This document shows positions 33,425 to 42,979 of a stretch of DNA of 64,000 nt, piece after piece. A program made the position numbers and the translations under genes. The notes below the pieces were generated by a model. That model did no database searches. It worked only from the letters and a program-made list of their open reading frames with translations, and was not told the DNA's origin. Location: assembly GCA_036362985.1 (NCBI GenBank), contig JAYGXS010000008.1, positions 21,483,817 to 21,547,816 on the forward strand, in the 5' to 3' direction. The stretch comes from Ligula intestinalis. Taxonomy: Eukaryota > Platyhelminthes > Cestoda > Diphyllobothriidea > Diphyllobothriidae. Positions within the stretch are counted from its first letter, which is position 1. Each line of letters opens with the position of its first letter.

Positions 33425-34222
33425 TCCAAAAAGGATCTCGGTGTTCTAATAAATTCCTTACTTAAACCATCTACTCAGTGTGTAAAGGCAGCTAAACGCG
33501 CGACACAGGTGCTGTTTGCGATTAGGCGGGGATTCGTCAACATTGACAAGAGCTCTTCAGGAAAACCTACGGAGCATTTGTTCGGTCCCACTTGGAGTAT
33601 GCTGTCCAGGCCTGGCATCCGTGGTTCAAGAAGGATAACCTACACCTGGAACGAGTGCAGGCGAGGGCTACGAAGATGGTCAAGAATCTTGGTCACCTGC
33701 CTTATGAAGACAGACTGACTGAACTTGATCTTTTCCCTCTCAATTATAGGCAACTCCGCGGGTACCTCATGCAAACCTACCTTATTGTTAGAGGCCAAGG
33801 CTGCGTCCTAGAATTTGATGATTTCTTCGAATTGGCTCGGACTGACCATCTGCAAGGTCATTCTTTTAAACTACAGAGGAAACCGACCCGTATCGACGTT
33901 CGACGAAACGCCTTCTCTCAGAGGGTCATTGGAGCGTGGAACGGACTCCCGGAACATGTGGTCCTCTCAGATACGGTTGACATTTTTAAACACAAACTTG
34001 ATTCTCATTTGCTGAGAAACTGTGGCAGATATAATGAACAAAGTGTCAGTAGCAGCACCCTGCAACTGGCTCACACTTATCGCTGATGTTAAGCCTACAT
34101 TTGTACATTTGTATTATGTTCTATTGTTACGGTGGACCTTTTATGCGATTTTGGTTATGAATAGGGAGCTCAAAGGCGAAAGCCTTCTTCCCTTAATAAA
34201 GTGACTTAAAGTGACTTATCTT
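33425..34222 (+). pseudogene. CR1-like LINE copy C, 3' part
   Basis: Continuation of copy C after the E insertion. KDLGVLINSLLKPSTQC… leads into the C-terminal region. 33592-34086 is open: MEYAVQAWHPWFKKDNLHLE…YRQLRGYLMQTYLIVRG…RVIGAWNGLPEHVVLSD…. A frameshift lies near 33590. The 3' UTR ends in TAATAAAGTGACTTAAAGTGACTTA, a short repeat tail, at about 34218. Its 3' sequence matches copy A, so they belong to one family. Confidence 0.9.
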
Positions 34223-34224
34223 CC

Positions 34225-35884
34225 TTACTAAAAACGAAATCTAGACAATTTTATCGCTGGCCTTCTCGCAGTCGGGTTGCGAAGTCTATGTGTTGAATGA
34301 GATATTTGACCAAAGAAAACTGAAGTATTTGATAATTGAAAGGTGCTGCTAAGGACTGTACTCCAGGCGTCATCCAATTGATTCCAGGAGCATTTAAATC
34401 ACCCAGGAGTAAAAGGTTTTCCTGTTTACAGATAACTGTCAGTAAACTAAGCAGTTCTACGTCGTCACTTTCTCTGGAGCCGGTAGGCCGATAAACAACG
34501 CATATATTGAGTGCCGGATATTGCCTACTCTTAATTTTGCATGAAATTAATAGACATCGTCGTAGGGTTATGTCTGCGATTTCCCTCAGACAACAGGAAA
34601 TTTCATTGGCTACATAAAGTGCCACTCCTCCGCCCCTACGTTGAGATCTGTCGCAGCGGAGCAGTTGATAGCCTTCAATGCTGACTTCGCTGATCCCTAT
34701 TGCTTCGGTCAGCCAAATCTCTAATAATGCAATTGTATGCGGTTTCTTCTCAGATACTATTGTTTTGCGTTCGTCAAGTTTATTGAAGCGACTCTGACAA
34801 TTGATATAATAGATCTCGAGGCAACGGCCATTATTATTTGTGGAAGCTTTTAGAACCGGCTGGTTGACCTTGATTAAGTTTTCCGCCTGACTACTTCCGG
34901 CCAAAGAAAATTTCGTTCAATGTGGACTATTTCTCCTCCTCTTATTTGTAGGCCGGTTACGCTTTCGTTATTTCGGTCGTTTAGATCGTTTATCAAACGT
35001 CACATTTTCCTGCGTTCCTTTGGTTCATAATCCGGCTGAAAGTAAACTCCAGCATGCACGGTCCACAGAGACGACTTTTTTTCCAGCATAAGCTGTGCCT
35101 GCGCTTCGGTGTCCCAAATGACCTTCAATGGTCATGGCCGACAGTTTGAACCATTCGGCAGCTGATCCTTGCGTATTCTAAATATTTTGGGAATTTTTAC
35201 AGACTCAGTGCCCTTTAGCAGTGATTAAGCGTACTGCCAAACGAGACCTGGATAATGTTCCACCTTATCCCCAGCAACTGTAGCCATTGATTCTGGTGCC
35301 CCCTGTATCACTATATGTTGCTTACGGTTGGCTCGAGCTTGGGCTGCGGTCACATCGCACTGAAGCAGAGTAGCAGCAGGGGTTTCGAAGTCTAGATCTG
35401 TGAAATATTCTTTGGACATTTTGGTGGTAGCATTTTCTTCTAAGTTTCCGTTTGCCCTTTGGTCCAATTCAACTTCCTTTTCTTCAGAAGTCTCCTCTTA
35501 AAGTGGTTGCCTTGCTTTTTATTCACATGGTAAGCTCCAGGTGCTGTCTTGCGATAAAACTGAGGGCTTTGGTTGGTCTTTAGCCGGTTGCTCTTCAGCC
35601 GCCTTCTGCAAGCGTATGCTTCTGCGTTTGGCCCCGCTGGACTCGTGGTTTCCTGGTTTATCAACCACGGACCTGACCTCTGCATGCGCCGCATCCGGTG
35701 GTGTTATCTGATTGTGATTCATGAACACTGCTAGTATCTCCGCGTAAAATTCAAGACTTCCCTCTGAACGCATAACGCATGTGGCTAGGTTAAGACATCC
35801 ATCGCAATCTGCACGCGCAGGCTTATTTGGATGGGTGGTGTTCGGTTCAAAGACGGTTTGGTGAAAGAAGATGCGTTTTTGCAT
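34225..35884 (-). pseudogene. CR1-like LINE copy D: ORF1 and endonuclease only
   Basis: Minus-strand 5' part of a LINE. An ORF1-like region (35884-35225, several frames) has a cysteine cluster (…ADCDGCLNLATC…) and, near its end, RKQHIVIQGAPES, which resembles the ORF1 motif of copy G (CIILHGLPES). The endonuclease (34904-34251) follows: IYYINCQSRFNKLDERK, ALLEIWLTEAI, RRGGGVALYVANEI, NICVVYRPTGSRE, LLGDLNAPGINWM, ATRLREGQR. It then breaks near the CLDLV motif, directly against the 3' tail of copy C. The RT is absent. LINE copies usually lose the 5' end, so this 3' loss points to interruption or deletion. Confidence 0.85.
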
Positions 35885-36248
35885 AGTGGGTGGTCTGGGA
35901 TTTCGTACGCGTTATTGAAAGCTTTTAGGCTATTTCTGAGAGTTCCTTGTCAAAGGTTATAAGTGGCGGCTTACATAAGTTAACCTGATTACACCCGTAA
36001 GGGTATATCTTAGCGATTTAGCATCCAGGGTGTGAGCTGGTGGTCAAGTCGGTAGAGCCTAAGACATTATAAAATGAGGTCCGGGGTTGAAATCCAGCCA
36101 TCGATGAACGTTTTTTCAGTTAGCAGAGATGGATCGTGCACGTTAGCGTTACCCATGCTATTAGAAACTATATTAGAGTGCATTAATTCAAAGTCTGCAA
36201 TCAACTGGCCATGCTAATATAGATAGCGAAAGGATTTGCTTGTGCAAG
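35885..36248. other. Spacer between LINE copies D and G
   Basis: Contains the tRNA-like element listed separately and otherwise nothing supportable. Confidence 0.3.
36031..36104 (+). repeat. tRNA-like SINE head
   Basis: Has an A-box-like TGGTCAAGTCGGTAGAGCC and a B-box-like GGGTTGAAATCC about 25 bp further on. The acceptor ends do not pair convincingly. A SINE head is more likely than a functional tRNA gene. Confidence 0.5.
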
Positions 36249-37790
36249 TTATTTAAACAGTAAAAATTTGTAATGTGAACGACTCAGCCTTTGTAAGGAA
36301 TTATTTGCACTGTAGCAATCAGATTCAGAAACACCGATGTTGCTCTTAAGAGCAAGTGAACTTCTATACTTGTGCTGATCGAAGGGATAACTTCCAGAGC
36401 GTGGTATAATCCGCGGTCGAGTTAGATTGTTCAAGCAAAGTATTCGTCCCACTCAGACAGGATATTTCCAAAGGGCAGATAATACGCAGTCCAGTTAGAT
36501 CGTGAAAGCGAACGATTCCTCTCACTCAGAAAGAATATTTCCAAAGGGCAGATGATAGGCAGTTCCTTTGTCAGTTTTTATAGCCAGATGTGTCTTCGAC
36601 ACTAAGGTAGAAACTAAAAACCTCGTGAATGCAAGGAGCTTAAATTCAAAACCAATTTCAAATTTCTCACTTGTCTGCGTTATTAAGCCACCTCGAAACC
36701 ACGCGTCCATTGCAACATGCTGAATAAGAAATTCGTCATTTACCAAGTAAAGTAGTTTCTGTTCGAACGAGTTCTCTGATTGCGAGCTGTGCATTAAATC
36801 CCAAAGTATAACGATATGTTTGCTATGAGAGATCTCTTTTACCTCAGAGATAAGTACATTCGTTCTTTGTCCTGGTGGTCTGCAAACCAGAGCAATATGA
36901 AGGTCATGTTGGTTAGGTACTCCCAGTTTACAACTAATTATTGCACAGGTATTGTTTCTGCGTGATGGCAGACTATCTGGTACGTAGTTGATACCAGCTT
37001 GTATGAACATCGCGATTCTCCCACCCTTACGTCCCTTTCTGTCCATGTGGATAAGCTGAAATCCTTCCAGCCCGACTTCTGCATCTGCTAATTGCTCAGT
37101 TAACCATGTTTCAGTTAGCACTATCAGGTTCGGTTGCACATGGTCCACGGCGAGTTGGAGTTCATCCAGTTTGTTAAATAGACTCATTTTATTTGTGTTC
37201 ATCATTGTCATGTTCTTGGCTTCACTCAATCTCGTCTTGGTCACCTTTATTGCTGGTCGTGATGGCAAGATCCAGCCTTCATTGATTTGTTGGAAATTTT
37301 CACGTTGGGTTGATTGCCCGGCCGTGTGACTTTTGTTAGGATGACGGGCATCCGCCACAGAAAGGGCCTTTGACATCGGACAATTACCCCACTGCGGATT
37401 TCCAGGCTCTTCTCTCCTTTTTCTTTCAAGATGGCTAAGTCTGCCTTTAAGGCGTCCATTTTATCCTCTCCTTTACCATGTTCTCTTGTTTAAAAAAACC
37501 CGTCTTATGGCCGGGGATTCCTCCTGCCATTCGCTCGAGCAGGAGTTCTCTCTGAAGTTTACTCTCAAAAATAAGTTTCAATGGCCTAGGTTTCCTCCCT
37601 TGAGAATTGGAGTTTTCCTTACTGTTTATTCGGAAATGCTTGAGCATCAAAAAGTCATCATCCTCAATAATTAAGTCCTTTAAGCCCTCCCTTAAGGCCG
37701 TGGTGTTCTCATCTATTCTGCTCTTTAGTCTACCATAAGTTGATTCAGGGAGCCCATGTAGAATAATGCACTGTGTACTATCCACTTACT
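36249..37790 (-). pseudogene. CR1-like LINE copy G, 3' portion (ORF1 end and endonuclease)
   Basis: Minus strand. ORF1 end (37785-37447): DSTQCIILHGLPESTYGRLK…LKLIFESKLQRELLLERMAG…, a nucleic-acid-binding ORF1 typical of this LINE group. The endonuclease follows (37376-36522): MNTNKMSLFNKLDELQLAVD, LTETWLTEQLADAEVGLEGF, GGRIAMFIQAGINY, IALVCRPPGQR, and ILWDLMHSS where GDFN is expected, so the active-site motif is lost. An imperfect ~74-bp duplication ('atatttccaaagggcagat') lies at 36461-36560. The RT is absent. The upstream part of ORF1 is separated by element F. Confidence 0.8.
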
Positions 37791-40700
37791 TACTTGTACT
37801 TGTAACGGCATTCACCTCGGGCGGGTTGAGCCGGCATCAGTTTTGACGTTGACTGCATCATGAATCACAGCTGTCCAGGCGCGTCGATCTTGCGCCTGTT
37901 CACACGAGAGCACCATCCATTCACGGTTCCACTGGCGTAGGCCGTAGACGCATGGGCTGGAAACTGACGACAGATCCTGCTTGACCGTTGCTGTCCAAGT
38001 TTTCAGCTGCCCGCCGCGACGTTTGCGCCAGGTGGGGGGAGGCGTCGCCACAAGCAGGTCACGAATCAGCTCACCATCATCACGCCGGGACGCATGCCCG
38101 AACCACCGAAGTCGTCTCTGAAGCAGGAGTGGAGGGAGAGCGTCCAAGTGACAGCGTCGGCGGAGATCGGAGCAGTGAATTCGGTCGACGCGTCGGTGAC
38201 GAAGGATGCGGCGTAAGCAGTCATTGTCAAACAACTCAAGGCGCCTCATGTCCTCAACACGCATAGGCCATGTCTCTCCGCCATAGAGCAGGATATATCG
38301 AACCACTGCTTGGTAAACACGGGACTTTGTGCGTAGTGATATTTCCCTTCTATTACATAGAGGAGCGCACAGTCGGTAGAAGGCAGATCGGGCACGGTTG
38401 ACGCGTGATACAACCTCGTCGACACCTTGACCCGTTTCCGTGACCAAAGAGCCTAAGTATCTAAACGAGTCGACCGTTTCGAGAGGAGTGCCGTCGAGAA
38501 CAATAGGAGTGACAGATGTAGGGGGCACACAGGAGAGCATGACTTGGGTCTTAGTCGCGTTTAGGCGTAATCCGATGGATCGGGCACGCTCATTAACCTT
38601 GTCCAACGCCTGCTGAACTGCATTACAGTTGTCGCCAAACAGGACGACGTCATCAGCATACGCCAAGTCAGTCACCCATTTCGAGCGATCAAACTGCACT
38701 CCCGGGAAGTCATCCAGTGCTTTGGTCATGATCCAGTCCACCGCATAGTTGAACAGGGTTGGTGAAAGGGCACAACCTTGGCGGACGCCCTTCCTGACGC
38801 TAAAGGCTTCCGTATCACCGTTCTGCGTCCTCACCCGTGTGGAAGTGCCACGATAGTATGCCTGCATGAGTTTGAGAAGCTTAGGTGGTAGGCCGTCCGT
38901 CCTCATTATGTTCCACAGCGAACTGCGATCAACAGAGTCAAATGTTGCAGCAAAGTCGATGAAGCATAGAACAGTGGATTGTTGGTGACCCCATCTGAGT
39001 TCCAGTACACGGCGGAGATTGAAGATCTGGTCGATGCAGCCACGACCTAGTCGAAATCCACTCTGGTTTGGGCGGGTGCGCTGGTCTCTCGCAGTTTGGA
39101 AACGTTTGAGAAGAAGAGACGTGAATGTTTTCGCCGCTACATCGATAAGGCTAATGCCTCTGTAATTTCTGCACGCTCGTCTGTCGCCTTTTTTAAACAA
39201 GGGGAGGATCACTGCTTTTCTCCAGTCAGAGGGCACAACTTCGCTGTCCCATATCTTGGCAAATATTTGTTGTAGCCAGGGCCCAATAACCTCGGGTGCA
39301 CATTTAAAGAGCTCCGCCGGGAGGTCATCCTCACCAGGTGCCTTGTTGTTGCGTAGCCTCAAGAGAATGGAGACAACTTCCTCTACACTGGGTGGCTCTG
39401 TGTTGCACTCATACAGATGGTGGGGATCGTCCGCATTGGACGACAGGTCAGACATCACAGGGGGATCATGGTTAAGGTGGTCACAGAAATGCTCGCGCCA
39501 TCTCTCTAACCGGTCATCGATTTTAGTGATTACAGCACCGTTGCGATCCAGTAAAGTCTCGGTTGTGTTCCCCGAACCTCTGCTGGCCTGCTTTAAGAGT
39601 CGGTAGAGCTTGTGGGTGTCACCTCTGGTAGCTGCTCGCTCCGTTTCCGTGGCAAAGTCGCTCCAGTAGGCGTTCCTATCGGCTCGGATGGCCCTTGTAG
39701 TTTGGCGCCGCAGCTCTCTGTAAGTGGGGGAGCCAGTGAGTCTGGCTCGGCCGGCCTCCTCAGCTAACTCAAGCGTGGGTCTGGTGATCCAGTCGCGATG
39801 TCGCCGTCGGATTTTGCCCAGATGGGTGTATGCCAGCTCTGACATCGCGGCCTTCAGGGACTGCCACGCGGGCTCTGGGTCTGCTCTGGCGTCAGGGTAC
39901 AGGCCGTCGAAACGGTTCCGGAGTGCTAAGTGGAAGGCGTCGCCAGCAGAGGACTTCAGCTTTGCAACATCGATCCGCTGTGGTCGGGAGGGTCTGTGAA
40001 TGGCTCTCAAACGCAAGCGAAGGGTTTCCCGCTGTAAGACATGGTCCGATGCATGAGCGTTTCCTGTATCAGCACCGCGGTAGGCTCGACAATCCAAGAC
40101 CGAGCTGGCTTAGCGTGCTCGGACAAGGATGTGATCTATTTGCGCCTGGGTATGCCCGTCATTTGAGTACCAAGTGACAAGGTGGTGGCGCGGATGATCA
40201 AAACGGGTGCTTGACACAACGAGGCGGTTAGACGATGCGAAGTTGACAAGGCGCTCACCGTTGGCACACTGCGCTCCGACAGCAAATTTGCCTAGCACAT
40301 AACGGGTTCCAGTGTCACACACACCTGGTCGGGCTTTCCATTCACCAGCAATGACGAGTAGATCGCTTCTTGCGATGCGGTCAACTGTTCGCTGGAGGTC
40401 ACCGTAGAAGTCATTTTTTATGCTGTCATCAGCAGCCAGAGGAGGCGCATATACCGAGATGATGGAAACGTTGACTGGGGCACTTTTCAAACGGACCCAA
40501 GCGATCCGCGGTGAGACAGCCTCCCACTCTAGCAGACTCGAGTGAAATTCATCGGCCAAAGCTACAACGACACCATACAGTCCAGAGTTGTCAGACACAC
40601 AACTGTGGTAGAGATGGTACGCAGAGTCAGTTCTTGGTACTTGCAGCAGTTTGTGGCCAGTGCCAGGTAGGCGGACCTCAGAGAGACACGCCACACCAAC

Positions 40701-40990
40701 ACGGTATTCAGAAAGGGATTTGGCTGTTAACAGTTGGGCGCCGTCATCCCTCAAAGTTTGAACATTCCAGCCTGCAATTCGCAATCCGGCATCAGCTCGC
40801 AGATTTAACACCCGTCCAACGATGCCAAGAGGATGGGGCGCGTCGGTTCCCGCGGACGCCGTAGCAGAGATCGTATGTTGCGTAAAGTTGTGATTCATGA
40901 AAGTGTAGAAAGTCAAGAAAGTCAATTCCGTGTTTCGTGGAGAATAGGGGATTGACGCTAGGTCCCCGGTCTTGCTCCCCTACCAGAGCC
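37791..40990 (-). mobile_element. RTE-like LINE F, nearly intact, inserted in copy G
   Basis: About 3.2 kb on the minus strand. It ends in a short repeat tail (TACAAGTACAAGTAAGTAAGT) at 37791 and splits the ORF1 of copy G. It carries one long reading frame with a single internal stop. The older relative at 3.56-4.87 kb shows the family is dispersed. The 5' boundary near 40990 is approximate, and no target duplication was resolved. Confidence 0.9.
37812..40898 (-). CDS. RTE-like endonuclease-reverse transcriptase with one in-frame stop
   Basis: From ATG at 40898 a single frame of 1029 codons is interrupted only by TAA at 40110-40112, between the endonuclease and the linker. Endonuclease: LRIAGWNVQTLRDDGAQLLT, SEVRLPGTGHK (catalytic Glu), ISVYAPPLA, AGEWKARPG where GDWNARxG is usual (catalytic Asp and Asn changed), AQIDHILV (final Asp-His kept). 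RT: NYRGISLIDVAAKTFTSLLL, NQSGFRLGRGCIDQIF, IDFAATFDSVDR, GVRQGCALSPTLFN, catalytic LAYADDVVLFG at about 38650. C-terminal region …RRLRWFGHASRR…. It is unusually well preserved compared with its neighbours, which implies recent arrival. The stop and the changed endonuclease site suggest this copy is inactive by itself. Confidence 0.9.
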
Positions 40991-41400
40991 CCGTTAGCCA
41001 AGCAAAAGCAAGTTTCCGGCGCGCACCAGCTTGGAGGTGGGGTTGGATTTTACGCACCACCTCAACTTTGTCTCGAATTATTTGTTGGATAGTCCAGCTG
41101 ATTCCATCACATGCCTCATTGCAATGGCCCTGAGTTTTTGCAAGGTCAGGTAGTTCCTCATGGGCTGAAATTGGGCGCAGAGTATCAGTCCCGCAGACCG
41201 TTAAAGAGGTTTCTGTAGGATCTTGATCACGGTGCTCCTCGTCGAGGGCAACTTGACCATTTATGTTACTTGCCTGATCATTTTTGTGCGTAGACGCTTC
41301 GGCGAGGGTGTTGCTGCTGCGTACGTAAGGTCCCCTCCCTCAAGTTCATGCATAGCCAGTTTCTAGTCGTGAGGGAGAAATCGAGAAAATTTCTTCAACT
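40991..41400 (-). pseudogene. CR1-like LINE copy G, 5' portion (ORF1 start)
   Basis: The minus strand upstream of element F has protein-like sequence in broken frames, such as CDGISWTIQQIIRDKVEVVR then KIQPHLQAGA, consistent with the coiled N-terminal part of ORF1 whose remainder lies at 37785-37447. The assignment rests on position and strand as much as on sequence. Confidence 0.45.
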
Positions 41401-41610
41401 CCTCCATCTCCACTCTATGATTATTAACCACCTCCTCAAGTTTCGTAAACTTGTTTAGAAGGGTAAAATATGATATGCAGGCTTCAACTTTATAAGTTTG
41501 ATCCCTTAAACTTTTAAGACTTTTAGTTCACTTGGCAGGAAGACTTTTGAATAAGCTTCGCGACCGATATTTTGTATTTGATGGCTGAATATGGTCCTTA
41601 CGGCTGTACG

Positions 41611-41690
41611 CTTCTATAGCTCCATCGGTTAGTCATTCGACTTCCACCCGAAGCATCCGCGGTTTGATTCCCGGCCCCGCTGGCAGCTTT
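41611..41690 (+). repeat. tRNA-like SINE head
   Basis: A-box-like TATAGCTCCATCGGTTAGTC and B-box-like GGTTTGATTCCCGG are correctly ordered, with an anticodon-arm-like TTCG…CGAA between them. The T arm is imperfect and the acceptor stem is not formed, so it is called as a SINE head. A degraded tRNA gene is the alternative. Confidence 0.5.
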
Positions 41691-41699
41691 GTAAAATTA

Positions 41700-42504
41700 T
41701 TGAAATAAATAGTTTCTACTTCCATTTTAGTTGCAAACGAAACGATTACATTCAAAATGTTAAATTTTCCATTGCGACTGTGACGTAGTGTGTTGACTAA
41801 TTTTCAAAATAACGAAAATCTTCCGACAGTGTGTAGAGCATTGGAAATATTTGAAGCAGACTGAGTAAACAATACGCCTAATTGCTTAGAAGCACTTTCA
41901 AATATTTATGAACAATATGCAGGATATTCAGGAACGACTCAGCCGTTTGTAGATCTTCGAAGTCCTGACTTACTGCTAATCTTCAAGAAGGCTTGAGATC
42001 CTTGTAACTTGATCTTTTCAGGCTGTTTTCGCTTGTTTGTTTTAACGCTGCGACTGCAGTTCAACGACTTGAGAGAAAAAATTCCACTTTGATTTCGTAT
42101 TCTGATGAATTTCGACACAATAAAAATTTCAAGATGACGAGATTGTTGAATAGTATCCAATGCTTAATACCTGGAGTCCGCGAGAGTGTCCAGAAGCGTA
42201 AAATCCCAGAACGACTATATCCCTTGGAGTCCGAAAAAATCAAACCGATTTCAAAAGACGCGCAAATACTAGTTAGTTGGCAGTATGTGTTAGTTGGACG
42301 AACGTAATCGGGGATGTCGACCATTTGCCCGAGAGCAGGGACGGAGCTTGTTGGCAGACATAGTGAATTAGACGAGCCGCCATCTACCCCACTCTAAACC
42401 TTCATCCAATTCAACCGGTGACAAGACAAAGTCAATATGACCGACCAAGAATCAGGCGTTAACCACTTTCTCCAGATACAGTATGACTACTCTCATGGCT
42501 GTCT
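41700..42504. other. Unassigned region
   Basis: A+T-rich. Nothing beyond short chance frames was seen. Confidence 0.3.
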
Positions 42505-42815
42505 AAGTCAAAGGTTTGCTGGCCCCTATAAACTAATTTATATGGCTCTACGAAGGTTTATTGAGGTGTAACATTCGATCAGCTTTAATATACGTTGGCT
42601 TAGAGCAGAATATGCATTCCATAATTTTTTTTCTGTTTGCCTTTAAACTCCCACAGGTGCGAGAAGTCAAAGGTTTGCTGGCCCCTATAAACTAATTTAT
42701 ATGGCTCTACGAAGGTTTATTGAGGTGCCACATTCGATCAGCTTTAATATACTTTGGCTTCGAGCAGACTATGCATTCCATAATTTTTTTTTCTGTTTGC
42801 CTTTAAACTCCCTAG
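42505..42815 (+). repeat. 159-bp tandem duplication, nearly identical
   Basis: 'aagtcaaaggtttgctggcc' starts at 42505 and again at 42664. The two ~150-bp units differ by only a handful of substitutions (for example 'gaggtgtaac' against 'gaggtgccac') and one extra T in the poly-T run. This is a recent tandem duplication. No coding frame spans both units. Confidence 0.95.
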
Positions 42816-42979
42816 AAAAAAAGGTTTTTTTCTACACATTCATTGATGGCATTTTGGAAGTCAAAAAGAAGCATCGGTGTGGCATTACGTTTCTTATACA
42901 ATATTCAGCGCAGATAGTCTCCGGCTAATCTATTAGCCATGGACAACACGATTCGGAGGGTTCAGACCCGTGTAAGCAA

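Noticed and set aside
23109..35884. Copies B and D as two halves of one LINE split by copy C
   Set aside because: Strand and order fit, but both B and D contain the CLDLV-region of the endonuclease, so they overlap and are more likely separate copies.
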